Source of the DNA: Candidatus Krumholzibacteriota bacterium
GTDB lineage: Bacteria; Krumholzibacteriota; Krumholzibacteriia; Krumholzibacteriales; WJIX01
DNA: 64,000 bases
Assembly (NCBI GenBank): GCA_034520215.1
Contig: JAXHNR010000002.1
Span: forward strand, 142,060-206,059
Direction of reading: 5' to 3'
Shown here: piece by piece, positions 9,000-18,969 of the stretch
Layout: each line of letters begins with the position of its first letter
Position numbering within the stretch: the stretch's first letter is position 1
The notes under the pieces: generated by a model
What the model was told of the DNA's origin: nothing
What the model saw: only the letters and a program-made list of their open reading frames with translations
The model's database searches: none
Translations under genes and position numbers: made by a program

Positions 9000-11900
9000 T
9001 TAATCAATTAAACTATTCCTTTTAACATACAACTCCATAATAGTCAATAAGTTTTCAAAGTCTTCCTCTTTTTTGCCGCGCCGCTCTTTCTTCAATTCAG
9101 GTTTGGAGGTTTCCGGCGGCCCCGAATATATAGTCAGCGAGAGTTTCGGTTCAGAGTTAAAGAGCAGCCTGTTTTCGAATTGGCCGGCTATTTCAGCCAA
9201 TAATTCCCTAGACAATTTCACCTTTCCGCTGAAAACAACTCTTAGAATACCGTCGCGGCTCATGTCAGCTTCAACTATGCCGGCTTCCCGCGCGCGGATT
9301 TTCAGCTCTGCAGCCCTCAATAGATTCCCGGCGGCTTGAGGGAGCGGACCGAACCTGTCCGTCAGCTCTTCCGCGATGCTATTCAATTGATTTATATCTG
9401 TTGCTCTAATTAGACGTCTGTAAATATCCATTCTTTCTTCTGAATCCGATATATACTTCTCCGGCAGGAACTTGTTTGATTTTGATTTAATGCGGACATC
9501 GATATCCTCCCGCAGAGTCTCTCCCTTTATCCTCGCGACCTCCTTCTTGAGCATCTTTGAGTATAAATCCAGCCCCACACTGTTTATCTGGCCGGATTGC
9601 TGATGCCCGAGGATATTTCCGGCCCCTCTGATCTCTAAGTCTTTCAGAGCAACTTTATATCCTGCTCCCAGATAATCAAATTCGCTTATTGCTTTCAGTC
9701 TCTCGATACTTTTGACGGTCAAAGAACGGTTTTCCTCGACAAGAAGAAAGGCGTAGGCTTTTCTGTCTGACCTTCCCACCCGGCCCCTAAGCTGATAAAG
9801 CTGAGCCAGACCGAACTTATCGGCGTTATTAATTATAATTGTGTTTACATTCGGGAAATCGAGTCCCGCCTCTATGATCATAGTAGAAACCAGCACATCG
9901 AACTTCCCTCTCATAAAATCAAACATGACCTTTTCCAGCTCTTTTCCTCTCATCTGACCATGCGCGTGTACCGTTTTTACACGGCTGGGGAGCAGACGTT
10001 CCAAATATCCCTCCATCACACCGATGCTTTGAACTCTGTTGTGTACGAAGAAAACCTGCCCGCCTCTGTCTACCTCCCTCATAACGGCCCTCTCAATCTG
10101 GTGATCATCAAAAGGAAGTATTTCCGTCTGAATAGGGAGTCTGTTTCTCGGAGGCGTGTCTATAACGGAAATGTCCCTTATGCCTGACAGCGCCATATTA
10201 AGTGTGCGGGGTATAGGTGTGGCCGTCATACTCAGAACGTTAACATTTTTCTTCATCTTTTTAAACGCTTCCTTCTGTTTTACTCCGAACCTGTGTTCTT
10301 CATCCACGACAACCAGTCCGAGGTCGTAGAAATCGAGGTCGCCGGAAAGGAGCCTGTGAGTCCCGATGACTATATCGATGCTTCCTCTCTTTATTCCTTC
10401 CAGTATCCTCTTCTGCTCGCTCCTTGATACAAATCTGCTTAAAACAGAGACGTTAACGGGGAATCCGCTCAATCTCTCGCTCACCGTCTCGAAGTGCTGC
10501 ATCGCGAGCACCGTAGTCGGCACGAGAAAGGCGCACTGACGCCCGGAGAGCACCGCCTTGAATATCGCCCTTATAGCTATTTCGGTTTTGCCAAAGCCGA
10601 CATCTCCGCATATGAGCCGATCCATCAGCCGCGAAGACTCCATGTCCTTTTTCACTTCTTTAGTTGTTTCGATCTGATGAGGGGTTTCCTGATACGGGAA
10701 CAGGGCTTCCATCTCGAACTGCCATGGTTTGTCAGATTCAAAACTGTATCCCTCCGAGACCTCCCTCGACGCGTAAATTTCTATTAAATCCCTGGCTACT
10801 TTCTCGGCGTTTTTCCGTGCTTTTTTCCTTGCCCTAAGCCAGACCCCGCTGCCCAGTTTTGAGAGAGCGGGCTCTATCGAGTCAGCGCCCGCGTACTTCT
10901 CCACCATTCTCAAACCGTCAACCGGAATAAAGAGGTGATCTCCCCGGGCGTACTTAAGACTCAGACACTCCGTTTCTCCATCGGCCATATCGAGAACCCT
11001 CGTCCCCATGTATCTGCCAATCCCGTGATCTAAGTGCACGACAAAATCTCCCGGCTTGAAGTACGAAGGGTCGTACGATAAGGATCTGCTTCGAGTTTTT
11101 GGTTTTGTATAAACTCTGTGAAACCTGCCGAATATCTCATTTTCACTCAGAAATAGAACTTTTGCTTCCGGCCAGCTGAACCCGCTGGATATTTCTCCGA
11201 CCGGAAAATCCATATCTATTGCCGCGTCTTCAAGCATCTCTTCCATTCTTCTTCTTTGCGCGGGGTTATAACAGAAAAGGAAGACCTGGAATCCTTTTCG
11301 CGAGAGCCTTTTTATATCTCCTGATAACTCCTTTATCTTTCTTCTGTAATTTTTCGGGGGCAATGTTGAAAATTTAATTTCGCTCTCTGTTTTCAGCCCG
11401 TGTATTTGAATCTCTTTCGATCCCTTGAAAAGCTCGTCCAGTTTTTCCGATTTAACGTAAACTTCCGACGGTTCCGGATATATCCTCCCCTCCTCCCGGG
11501 AATTTTCAAATCTCCGATTTATTTCATCGAAGAACCGGTCCATTTCAGCTTCCAGCTCTTCATAATCAACCATCAAAACGAGCCGTTCCTGCGGAAAATA
11601 CTCCAATACGGATCCCAGGTCATTCATCAAAGGCGCGTAATGCTCCATTCCAAAGAAAGTAATGCCGTTTTCAAGCCTCTCGGCGGGAAGCATCAATTTA
11701 CGTTTAACATTTGAAGGCACATTCCCTATTCTTGATTCCAGCATCCTTTTAATCCGTTTTATGCCTTCTGTGTTTGTAACAAAGTGATTCAGAGGCCTTA
11801 CATTAAAATCGTTTATTGCTTCTTTTGACCTCTGGGTTTCTATGTCGAATTCTCTGATCGAAATTATCACATCATCATCAAATTCAATCCTTACGGGAAC

Positions 11901-12467
11901 CTGAGCTCCCACCTCGAAGATATCCATGATAGATCCCCGGACGGCATATTGTCCCTTGCTCTCAACTGTCTGATGTCTCTCATAGCCAAGACGCGCGAGC
12001 CTGCCGGCCAGAGATGTCATGTCATACCTCTCGCCGGATATAATCCGGGTTATATATTCCTTTAACTGCTCAGGCGTGAACACCTTTCTAAGAAGAGATT
12101 TCAGCGTACAGACAAAGCTCTCGCATTCTCCTTTCAAAAGAGATTCGAGGGCCGTCATCTGGGCTCCGGTTAAATCTCTGTCCGGATCGTGATAGTCATA
12201 AGGCAGAACCTCGCTTTCAGGGTAATAAACCACCTTCTCAACCCCGAAGTTCTTCAAATCAGCTTCCATATCACGGGCGCTTACAGGATCAGGGGTTACC
12301 AGCAGCACGGGGTTCGTGTTATTTTCGATCAGGGCGGCGGCAACAATACTTCTAGAGCTGCCGATAAGGCCCGACACACGAATCTTCTTCCTCTCTGAAT
12401 CGAGGAGGCTTTCGAGTTTACGGTACTGCCCGAGCTCCCTTACTTTCTCTTTCAAACTATCCCACAT
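9000..12467 (-). CDS. mfd: Transcription-repair coupling factor
   Basis: Mfd displaces stalled RNA polymerase and recruits UvrA. The protein is about 1155 residues from the ATG at 12467, which has GGGAGG just upstream; an in-frame ATG at 12503 lies inside the previous gene. Domains in order are a UvrB-like damage-recognition domain (about 30-340), the RNA-polymerase-interacting domain (PGDFVVHLDHGIGRYMG, about 470), RecG-like helicase motifs (GDVGFGKTEIAIRA, DEEHRFGVKQKE, TATPIPRTL, QLRGRVGRS) and the C-terminal TRCF domain. It overlaps the end of the BatA-like gene by 11 bp. Confidence 0.96.
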   Translation of the reverse strand: MWDSLKEKVRELGQYRKLESLLDSERKKIRVSGLIGSSRSIVAAALIENNTNPVLLVTPDPVSARDMEADLKNFGVEKVVYYPESEVLPYDYHDPDRDLTGAQMTALESLLKGECESFVCTLKSLLRKVFTPEQLKEYITRIISGERYDMTSLAGRLARLGYERHQTVESKGQYAVRGSIMDIFEVGAQVPVRIEFDDDVIISIREFDIETQRSKEAINDFNVRPLNHFVTNTEGIKRIKRMLESRIGNVPSNVKRKLMLPAERLENGITFFGMEHYAPLMNDLGSVLEYFPQERLVLMVDYEELEAEMDRFFDEINRRFENSREEGRIYPEPSEVYVKSEKLDELFKGSKEIQIHGLKTESEIKFSTLPPKNYRRKIKELSGDIKRLSRKGFQVFLFCYNPAQRRRMEEMLEDAAIDMDFPVGEISSGFSWPEAKVLFLSENEIFGRFHRVYTKPKTRSRSLSYDPSYFKPGDFVVHLDHGIGRYMGTRVLDMADGETECLSLKYARGDHLFIPVDGLRMVEKYAGADSIEPALSKLGSGVWLRARKKARKNAEKVARDLIEIYASREVSEGYSFESDKPWQFEMEALFPYQETPHQIETTKEVKKDMESSRLMDRLICGDVGFGKTEIAIRAIFKAVLSGRQCAFLVPTTVLAMQHFETVSERLSGFPVNVSVLSRFVSRSEQKRILEGIKRGSIDIVIGTHRLLSGDLDFYDLGLVVVDEEHRFGVKQKEAFKKMKKNVNVLSMTATPIPRTLNMALSGIRDISVIDTPPRNRLPIQTEILPFDDHQIERAVMREVDRGGQVFFVHNRVQSIGVMEGYLERLLPSRVKTVHAHGQMRGKELEKVMFDFMRGKFDVLVSTMIIEAGLDFPNVNTIIINNADKFGLAQLYQLRGRVGRSDRKAYAFLLVEENRSLTVKSIERLKAISEFDYLGAGYKVALKDLEIRGAGNILGHQQSGQINSVGLDLYSKMLKKEVARIKGETLREDIDVRIKSKSNKFLPEKYISDSEERMDIYRRLIRATDINQLNSIAEELTDRFGPLPQAAGNLLRAAELKIRAREAGIVEADMSRDGILRVVFSGKVKLSRELLAEIAGQFENRLLFNSEPKLSLTIYSGPPETSKPELKKERRGKKEEDFENLLTIMELYVKRNSLID

Positions 12468-14571
12468 ATTCCTCCCGATTCTTCTTTCGCGCCCCCTGAG
12501 CAATCAATATTTCAACGATCAAAAGAACAATAGCCGAAATGAGGAACACTGCCGCTATCTCTCTTCCCTCTCTGGCTCTCCTGATTTTCCTTTTCATACT
12601 TTCTTCCGCGCCTATAACCGCGGCGTCTTCAATCCCGAGAGAATCCGCCGCTTCCGAGCCACCGGCATATATAAGGTCTGATTCTCCTTTCGCCTCGGTA
12701 TTTACCGCTATCCTTCCCACTATACCCTCTTTGCTGTTTATAGATATAAATCCCGGTCTATTTACGGGATCTATAAGCAGTCCCCCCGGTTTTCTTGTAA
12801 ATCCGGTTATTTCTCCTTCATCTAATTCCACCGAGCCGCCGACTCCTGATATTCCCGAGAATCTACAATTCAAGCTATCCGGATCATGCGCTCTCCACTC
12901 AGCACTCCCGCCGACTCTGATATCACATTCACTTTCAGCCCTTCCGGCCGCGTCAGTTATCATCCGCTGAACAATCGGAAGGAAATACGGAGAGACTACA
13001 AGTTCTCCGCCTTCTATGCCGGGCTTGAAAACCACAAAAATAAGTGTGCCCTTTCCCGCCTTCTCCTTCCATATAAAAGGAGACTCGTCCTTGAAACTCA
13101 TAAGGGTATGATTTTCAGGTATCCCTTCGACCATGATATCACTTACAAATCTCAGCCTGGAGAGGCCTCTCAACTCCTCCTTGCTGAAAGATGAAAGAAG
13201 ACTTGTTCTTTTTTCCGGAATCTTTAGAGAAACTCTTCTCAACCCTTTATTTCTCAAACGAACTTCCGGAGTGAACCCGCTGATTCTCCGGATGAATTCT
13301 TCATCTTCCTGCTGAACAAAGACAATCACGCCTCCGCCTTTTTCGATAAATTTTTCTATTATTTCAACATCCTCCTCCCATAATTCTCCGCCAGAACCAA
13401 TAACTATTACATCAGCCTTATCAACTGCCTCGCTCGTTATTGTTGCCGTATCCTTCCCGTATAACAACATGCCGCCCATAGATCCTTCGGGGCTCACGGC
13501 TTGCCGTATATAGAAATTCTCCTCTTTTCCCGCGAGCAGGACCTTTATCTTTTCCGCCGAGTTCAGAACAAAATACTTCCTGTCATCATGCGGGAGCTTA
13601 TCCCTGCTCAATCTCACTTCCCCCCTTATCCACCCCCTTGTGTCAACCGTAAAAGCGGCTTCCTCTTTTCTTCTCTCCCCCGGGGCCAATTTTATTTCCC
13701 TGTTTATTATCCTTACTCCCTCTAGAAACACGCTCATTTGAACTACAGCGTCTCTCGCGGTTGATGTATTACGCAGTATGATTTCAAGATCAACAGCCTC
13801 TCCGGCGTGAACCGAGACGGACGGGCAGATTACATCCTCCACGGCAACATTTACCCCCGGGGCATCCCGCAATGGAATAATAAAGTCTCTTGTTTTTTCT
13901 TCTTCCACATCAGTAATGCTCTTCCCGCCTGCTCTTTCATCGACTCCTTTTCTCTTAAGAGATGATTTTTGAAAATCTGAAATCACATATAATTCCCTTG
14001 CCTGAAGTCCTGTTTCCGCTAACATTTTTCTGGCCGCGGAGACCCCGCTCTTTAAATCAGTTGTCTTCCAGGAAGGTCCGATTTCATCAAGAGCTTCCAG
14101 GACGAGAGATTCATCTCTTCCTTCACCTTCGTATATTTTACGCGCCGACTCATCCACCGCAGCTATTATTAACAGGTCCTCATCCCCGACACTTTTTGCT
14201 ATTTCCTGCGCTTTTAAGGCCGCCCTGTCAAAAAGGGTCCCCCTGTCTGTTTCAACACCCATACTGTAGCTTCTGTCGACAAGAATACACGATGCTACGG
14301 GAATTCTTCCCGGGAAAAGAGAAGCTGACTTACCCTTAATAACCGGGCGCGAAAACGCCAGAGCTATACACGCGACAGCGGCCATCCTCAGTATCAGAAG
14401 CAGCATTCTTCTAAGCTTGACGCTTCGCATACTCCGCCGCTGTGAGCTCTCGAGAAAGAGCAATGAGCTGAATTTAACCTCTCTCACGCGTCTTCTGCTG
14501 AAAATATGAACAATCAGCGGTACGGCTACGGCAAGAAGTGAAAATAAGAAAAGAGGATTTAAGAAAGTCAT
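12457..14571 (-). CDS. BatA-like N-terminal membrane domain and VWA domain protein
   Basis: A protein of about 704 residues starting MTFLNPLFLFSLLAVAVPLI, the aerotolerance/BatA N-terminal membrane domain with the following FSRRR segment. A second helix is at about residues 55-75. The VWA domain starts at about 90 with the MIDAS DRSYSMG and continues to SDFQKS. A long beta-rich region and a GAT-like domain (about 380-560) precede a final membrane helix (about 670-690). Together with MoxR and DUF58 genes upstream it forms a Bat-type module. The true function is unknown; the ATG at 14571 fits the family start. Confidence 0.8.
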   Translation of the reverse strand: MTFLNPLFLFSLLAVAVPLIVHIFSRRRVREVKFSSLLFLESSQRRSMRSVKLRRMLLLILRMAAVACIALAFSRPVIKGKSASLFPGRIPVASCILVDRSYSMGVETDRGTLFDRAALKAQEIAKSVGDEDLLIIAAVDESARKIYEGEGRDESLVLEALDEIGPSWKTTDLKSGVSAARKMLAETGLQARELYVISDFQKSSLKRKGVDERAGGKSITDVEEEKTRDFIIPLRDAPGVNVAVEDVICPSVSVHAGEAVDLEIILRNTSTARDAVVQMSVFLEGVRIINREIKLAPGERRKEEAAFTVDTRGWIRGEVRLSRDKLPHDDRKYFVLNSAEKIKVLLAGKEENFYIRQAVSPEGSMGGMLLYGKDTATITSEAVDKADVIVIGSGGELWEEDVEIIEKFIEKGGGVIVFVQQEDEEFIRRISGFTPEVRLRNKGLRRVSLKIPEKRTSLLSSFSKEELRGLSRLRFVSDIMVEGIPENHTLMSFKDESPFIWKEKAGKGTLIFVVFKPGIEGGELVVSPYFLPIVQRMITDAAGRAESECDIRVGGSAEWRAHDPDSLNCRFSGISGVGGSVELDEGEITGFTRKPGGLLIDPVNRPGFISINSKEGIVGRIAVNTEAKGESDLIYAGGSEAADSLGIEDAAVIGAEESMKRKIRRAREGREIAAVFLISAIVLLIVEILIAQGARKKNREEYVG

Positions 14572-14708
14572 ATCAAATTCTTTCGCCTCACATCCCGCGT
14601 GTATAAAGTCTCTTCGGCCGCCGTAAAACACAGGCGGGGTGAGGCAATCTCAGACGGCGTTTCTATCTCCTTATAGAGACTCCGGAGAGGCGGATTCTTC
14701 GGGCACCT

Positions 14709-15614
14709 TTAATTCAATCTGGATCTTTTATTCAAGTATGAAACCAGGGCTTTGTCAAACGGAGTTTCTACCGAAAGAAGATTGTAATCAATTCTATTAT
14801 CTTTACAACTTATCTCGAGCCATTTTGTCCACGCATCGATCTTTCTTTTATATTCCGCTTGGAGAAATCTCGGCTGTGTGCGGACCGTTTTTCCTGTTTC
14901 CATATCTACGAATTTGACCTCTTTGTCATAATCCAAATCAAGTTCCATGGGATCTAAAATGTGGAAAACTATCGTTTCGTGCCCCCTGTGCCGCAGCCGT
15001 TTCAGACTGGATAGAACGCTTCCCGGTTCATCCATAAAATCACTCATCACTATAACCAGTCCCTTTCGTTTTATTCTCTCGGCAACACTGCTCAATGAAT
15101 CTGCTATGTGAGTTTTACTGCCGGGTGTTATATTTTCAAGTTCCTTCAGCAGAAGATGAAGATGTTTCTTTACAGACCGGTGTAGAGTCATCTTGTTAAT
15201 ACTACTGTCAAAAAGGGCCAGCCCCACGGCATCTCTCTGCTGAATCATCAAAAAGGCAAGAGCCGCTGAGAGCATGGACGCGTAAGTCAGTTTTGTAATA
15301 CCTTTGCTTGAAAAAGCCATCGAGGCGCTTCTGTCCAGCACAATGGTAGCCCTGAGATTAGTTTCATCCTCAAATACTTTTAGATAATAGCGGTCTGTCT
15401 TGGCGTATAATTTCCAGTCTATAAATTTCGTGGACTCCCCCGGATTATGACGCCTGTATTCCGCGAATTCAGCGCTGAATCCGTGGTAGGGGCTCCTGTG
15501 CATTCCTGCTATAAGCCCCTCTACTATGAGTCTCGCTTTCAGAGCCATATTCCCGAACCTGCTGACAACTTCCGGCTTGAGAAATCTGGTCTCCCGCTTT
15601 ATATTATCTGCCAT
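14709..15614 (-). CDS. DUF58 family protein
   Basis: A 301-residue DUF58 protein. The family signature is visible as FAEYRRHNPGESTKFIDWKLYAKTDRYYLKVFEDE, followed by a VWA-like fold with LDRSASMAF and VIMSDFMDE. These proteins accompany MoxR ATPases. The gene starts 12 bp after moxR stops and stops 137 bp before the BatA-like start, consistent with one operon. Its biochemical role is not established. Confidence 0.88.
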   Translation of the reverse strand: MADNIKRETRFLKPEVVSRFGNMALKARLIVEGLIAGMHRSPYHGFSAEFAEYRRHNPGESTKFIDWKLYAKTDRYYLKVFEDETNLRATIVLDRSASMAFSSKGITKLTYASMLSAALAFLMIQQRDAVGLALFDSSINKMTLHRSVKKHLHLLLKELENITPGSKTHIADSLSSVAERIKRKGLVIVMSDFMDEPGSVLSSLKRLRHRGHETIVFHILDPMELDLDYDKEVKFVDMETGKTVRTQPRFLQAEYKRKIDAWTKWLEISCKDNRIDYNLLSVETPFDKALVSYLNKRSRLN

Positions 15615-15626
15615 TTTCCCCTCTTA

Positions 15627-16622
15627 TTACCTTTCTCCCGCTATATTCCAGCTTTCCGCCGCTTCAAGCAGCATTTCAATCAGTTCATCTGTCGATACTC
15701 CGTCAGCCTCGGCATGGAAATTTGTCACAAGTCTGTGACGAAGCACGGGATGAGCCACAGCTCTTATATCCCGAATTTCCGGGGTTGTCCTTCCCATCAA
15801 TACAGCTCTGGTTTTAGCCGCCAGAATAAGGTATTGACCCGCTCTCGGCCCAGCTCCCCAGGAGAGGTACCTGCCGATTTTCTTTACGTCTCTTCCCCTG
15901 CTTATCCTGGTGAGACCTACCGCAAACCGGAGAACATCTCTGGAAACCGGCACTTTTCTTATTAATCCCCTTATCTCCATTATTTCTTCAGCGTCTAAAA
16001 CACTTTCGGGTTCTTCGGCATCCCTGGAAGTAGTTGTTTCTATTATTTCAAGCTCCTGCTGCTCAGAAGGGTAGTCAACCCTTATATCAAACATAAACCT
16101 GTCCAGCTGAGCTTCAGGAAGCGGATATGTCCCTTCAAGCTCAATTGGATTCTGTGTGGCAAGAACGAAGAAAGGCATATTCAGTTTGTGAGTTTTTCCG
16201 CCGATCGTTACTTCCAGTTCCTGCATGGCTTGAAGTAGTGCCGCCTGAGTCTTTGGCGGAGTACGGTTTATTTCATCGGCCAGCAGAACATTCGTAAATA
16301 CCGGACCTTTGAGAAATCTGAAAACCCGGTTTCCAGTTGTTTTATCTTCTTCCAGCACTTCGGTGCCGATAATATCTCCGGGCATTAGATCCGGTGTGAA
16401 TTGAACCCTGGAGAACTGAAGGTTCAGGCACTTAGCCACAGTTGAAACCAGGAGCGTCTTTGCGAGTCCCGGAACACCGACAAGCAGGCAATGCCCGCCT
16501 GAGAACAGGGCTGTCAAGAGCTGTATAATCACCTCATCCTGACCTATAATTATCCGGCTGATTTCATCTCTTAGTTTACCGTAAGCATCCTCGAATTTCT
16601 CCAGAAGCTGTTTGTCATCCAT
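15627..16622 (-). CDS. MoxR family AAA+ ATPase
   Basis: A 331-residue MoxR AAA+ ATPase. Walker A is GVPGLAKT (about residue 48), Walker B LLADEINRTPPKTQAALLQAM, sensor 1 FVLATQNPIE, and the C-terminal lid contains the typical SWGAGPRAGQ. MoxR proteins act as chaperones for VWA-domain partners, which here are the DUF58 and BatA-like proteins downstream. It is the first gene of the long reverse-strand run that extends to holB. Confidence 0.93.
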   Translation of the reverse strand: MDDKQLLEKFEDAYGKLRDEISRIIIGQDEVIIQLLTALFSGGHCLLVGVPGLAKTLLVSTVAKCLNLQFSRVQFTPDLMPGDIIGTEVLEEDKTTGNRVFRFLKGPVFTNVLLADEINRTPPKTQAALLQAMQELEVTIGGKTHKLNMPFFVLATQNPIELEGTYPLPEAQLDRFMFDIRVDYPSEQQELEIIETTTSRDAEEPESVLDAEEIMEIRGLIRKVPVSRDVLRFAVGLTRISRGRDVKKIGRYLSWGAGPRAGQYLILAAKTRAVLMGRTTPEIRDIRAVAHPVLRHRLVTNFHAEADGVSTDELIEMLLEAAESWNIAGER

Positions 16623-17092
16623 TTTTTCACCCTTAACCTGTTCACCTTATCCTCGTTCAGTCCAATACCTCGCTATTCTTTTATAACTTATACATCATAT
16701 TGCCTGGTTGTTCCAATTCTTTCTTATTCGTATAAGAATGAGCCCGCCCGCCAAATACCTCTTAGTTATCTCTGGGGCTATTTTTTTTGCGATTTTTATC
16801 AAATGCTTCGAAAAATTCAACTGATATCTTTTAGGAAAATAAAATATTGCCAGAATGGCAGTTATCGCTGACAAGTTTGGTAAGACATAATGGCAGCAAT
16901 AGCGGGTTCTTCCCGCATAAATGGCAGGAGTTTTTCTTCGGAGTTGACAATTTTTTTATTCTTATTTTTTTCTATCATTGTATAATATTGTTGTTATTGC
17001 TGTTAGCTTTTTGTTTTCATTTTGGCATGCGAAATGCAATTTATTTCATAATGAAAGAAAAAAACTTAAAACTTTTAAAAAGGAGGGTTAAA
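16623..17092. promoter_or_regulatory. Divergent regulatory region between moxR and hsp20
   Basis: This 470-bp gap has no supported gene. An inverted repeat TTCTTAT-N4-ATAAGAA lies at 16721-16738. On the reverse strand a TTGGAA...TATAAG pair with an 18-bp spacer lies between that repeat and moxR and may be its sigma-70 promoter. Near hsp20 the region is T-rich, with a TATAAT at about 16980 and the sigma-54-like element listed separately. Confidence 0.45.
17023..17038 (+). promoter_or_regulatory. Sigma-54-type promoter candidate for hsp20
   Basis: The sequence TGGCATGCGAAATGCA carries the GG (-24) and GC (-12) elements with exactly the 10-bp interval of sigma-54 promoters. The predicted start near 17049 leaves a leader of about 44 nt with a strong AAGGAGGG ribosome site. 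No activator site was identified, so use by RpoN is an inference. Confidence 0.5.
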
Positions 17093-17539
17093 ATGGGACT
17101 TATAAGGTTTAGACCATCAAGCGGCCTTACGGCAAAAGAGGACAGCTTCAACCGGATTCTTGACAGCTTCTTTGGTTTCAATAATATTGCGGAGCCTAAT
17201 AAAGAGGCTTATTTTACTCCACGGGTAAACATCAAGGAAAATGATAACAGCTTCGAAATATCCGCGGAGCTTCCGGGCATGAACAAAGAAGAAATATCTA
17301 TTGAGGTTCAGGATGGCGCCCTGGCAATAAGGGGTGAAAAGAACTTTAAAAAAGAGAAGGAAAACGACAACTATCACATCCTGGAAAGGAGCCACGGCAG
17401 GTTCGAAAGGACATTCCGGCTTCCCGAGCATGTAGATATTGAAAAGATCGACGCCGAATACAATGACGGGGTCCTTAAGGTTAACATCCCTAAGACGGAA
17501 CACGCTAAACCCAGGGAGGTTAAAATTAACGTCAAGTAA
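17093..17539 (+). CDS. Hsp20/alpha-crystallin family small heat shock protein
   Basis: A 148-residue small heat-shock chaperone. The start is the ATG at 17093 with AAGGAGGG just upstream; the open frame extends further upstream but without a ribosome site. The alpha-crystallin domain occupies about residues 40-135 (FEISAELPGMNKEEI, HILERSHGRFERTFRLPE, YNDGVLKVNIPK), and the core also ends typically with a lysine-rich tail. It holds unfolding proteins in soluble oligomers. It is monocistronic and is followed by a strong terminator. Confidence 0.93.
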   Translation: MGLIRFRPSSGLTAKEDSFNRILDSFFGFNNIAEPNKEAYFTPRVNIKENDNSFEISAELPGMNKEEISIEVQDGALAIRGEKNFKKEKENDNYHILERSHGRFERTFRLPEHVDIEKIDAEYNDGVLKVNIPKTEHAKPREVKINVK

Positions 17540-17560
17540 TCTTTCGGATTAGATCTTTTA

Positions 17561-17598
17561 AAAAGGAAGGGGTTGATTAAGCCTCCCCTTCCTTTTTT
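17561..17598. terminator. Bidirectional Rho-independent terminator
   Basis: A perfect 12-bp stem AAAAGGAAGGGG (17561-17572) pairs with CCCCTTCCTTTT (17585-17596) across a 12-nt loop. T-runs follow on both strands, so it can serve hsp20 and the convergent bactofilin gene. Confidence 0.85.
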
Positions 17599-17619
17599 CT
17601 TATGCTTTGTCTCTTACTG

Positions 17620-18063
17620 CTATCTATCCAAATATGAACTCTTCTTATTCATTTTTTCTATGGGTTCTGCCTTATTTCCTTCACTTTTCCCTTTATCTAC
17701 TCCGCCCTCCGGGCTCATATTGCACGACCCCTCAAAGAAAACACCTTCATCTATAACAAGCCTCTTGGTCTTTATATCCCCTTCAAGCCTTGACCCCGCC
17801 TGAAGCTCTATCTTTTCATCCGCCTCGATATTTCCAACTACGGTGCCGCCTACGACGACATTTTTTACCTTAATATCGGCCTTGACATTCCCCCCCTTCC
17901 CTACAACCAAAGTTCCCGGACAATCGACATTTCCTTCAAATTCTCCGTCTATCCTCAACGTGCCTTCCTTGACTTCAACTGTCCCGGAAATCTTGCATCC
18001 TTTTCCGAAAATCGAGTTCATCTTTCCTTCGTTCGCCATCTTTTCACCTTCCTTCTTAAACAT
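17620..18063 (-). CDS. Bactofilin family cytoskeletal protein
   Basis: A 147-residue bactofilin: a short N-terminus, then a right-handed beta-helix built from repeated GTxxVxGxVxG/GxIxA units (about residues 18-115; GKGCKISGTVEVKEGTLRIDG, then GTVVGNIEADEKIELQAG) and a polar tail. Bactofilins polymerise without nucleotides and position envelope enzymes and ParABS components. A second ATG at residue 9 (MANEGK) is an alternative start. It follows the M23 peptidase gene by 44 bp; this pairing is common for bactofilins. Confidence 0.9.
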   Translation of the reverse strand: MFKKEGEKMANEGKMNSIFGKGCKISGTVEVKEGTLRIDGEFEGNVDCPGTLVVGKGGNVKADIKVKNVVVGGTVVGNIEADEKIELQAGSRLEGDIKTKRLVIDEGVFFEGSCNMSPEGGVDKGKSEGNKAEPIEKMNKKSSYLDR

Positions 18064-18107
18064 AAACCTCTTCCTTTTCTGTGCTCCCCCGAACCTTTCT
18101 ATCTAAT

Positions 18108-18884
18108 TTACTTCAACAAGTACTTAAGAGGATTTACCTTCAGGTTGTTCTTAGACACTTCAAAGTGAAGATGCGGGGCTGAGCTTCTACCTGAATTACC
18201 TGAATAGGCAATTGTCTGTCCTCTTTCCACCTTTTCTTCTTCTTTTACTACAATTCTTTCATTATGTCCATAAAGACTTTTTATGCCGTATCCATGGTCT
18301 ATACTTACAAAGTATCCATATGTTTCATCCCAGCCCGCATCTATAACATAGCCGGATGCCGCCGCCCTAACCGGTTCTCCTCTCTGAACCGCTATATCAA
18401 TCCCCTGATGATAATCGGGACTGCTTTCTTCTACATCTACATTGAATTTCTTTGTAAGAAACCCCCTTGCCGGCCAGAAACTCGGGATGGCTGTCAGCAT
18501 TCTGTCTTTTTCATCCTGCAATTGCCGCCCGGCCGTCACGCGGGCTTCACTCTGCCTTGCGCCCTCATCTGTTTCCCCGCCTTCCTTATAAACACCCAAC
18601 ATCGTTCTTACTTCTTTGCTCAGCTTGCTGATTTCGTCGATATTACCCACTATTTCTTTCAGATTTTCATTTCTTCTGGTAAGTTTTTCCACCTGATTTT
18701 GAAGAATGATTATTTCCCTGGCTTTAAAGAGCAACTTCCCGTAAGTTGCCGCGAAGACAGTCATCGCTATAATACTTGCCGCCGCAACCGCGATAACCGC
18801 ATAAAAAACTTTGTACGGAATTCTATAGGTGCGGGTTTTTCTCTCATCGTGCGGCACTATAATTACTGAAAATTTGTCCTTCAT
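18108..18884 (-). CDS. M23 family metallopeptidase (murein endopeptidase, bactofilin-linked)
   Basis: A 258-residue inner-membrane-anchored protein: membrane helix at about residues 25-48, coiled coil (about 50-100) and a LytM domain (about 150-258). Unlike the EnvC-like protein at 762-1946, its zinc site is intact: HQGIDI, YGHNERI and HLHFEV. It should cleave peptidoglycan cross-links. The gene lies between parB and bactofilin; bactofilin/M23 pairs shape the cell wall in several bacteria, so a morphogenesis role is inferred. Confidence 0.9.
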   Translation of the reverse strand: MKDKFSVIIVPHDERKTRTYRIPYKVFYAVIAVAAASIIAMTVFAATYGKLLFKAREIIILQNQVEKLTRRNENLKEIVGNIDEISKLSKEVRTMLGVYKEGGETDEGARQSEARVTAGRQLQDEKDRMLTAIPSFWPARGFLTKKFNVDVEESSPDYHQGIDIAVQRGEPVRAAASGYVIDAGWDETYGYFVSIDHGYGIKSLYGHNERIVVKEEEKVERGQTIAYSGNSGRSSAPHLHFEVSKNNLKVNPLKYLLK

Positions 18885-18969
18885 CCCAAACCTGCCTCAA
18901 CAGAGTAAACTAATAAATCTTCCGGCCGGAATTTTCGGGCCCCGCCCCTCCTGCCTTTAACCGCCAACA

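Noticed and set aside
16847-17092. N-terminal extension of the Hsp20 reading frame
   Set aside because: It crosses promoter elements and lacks a ribosome site, whereas ATG 17093 has a strong one.
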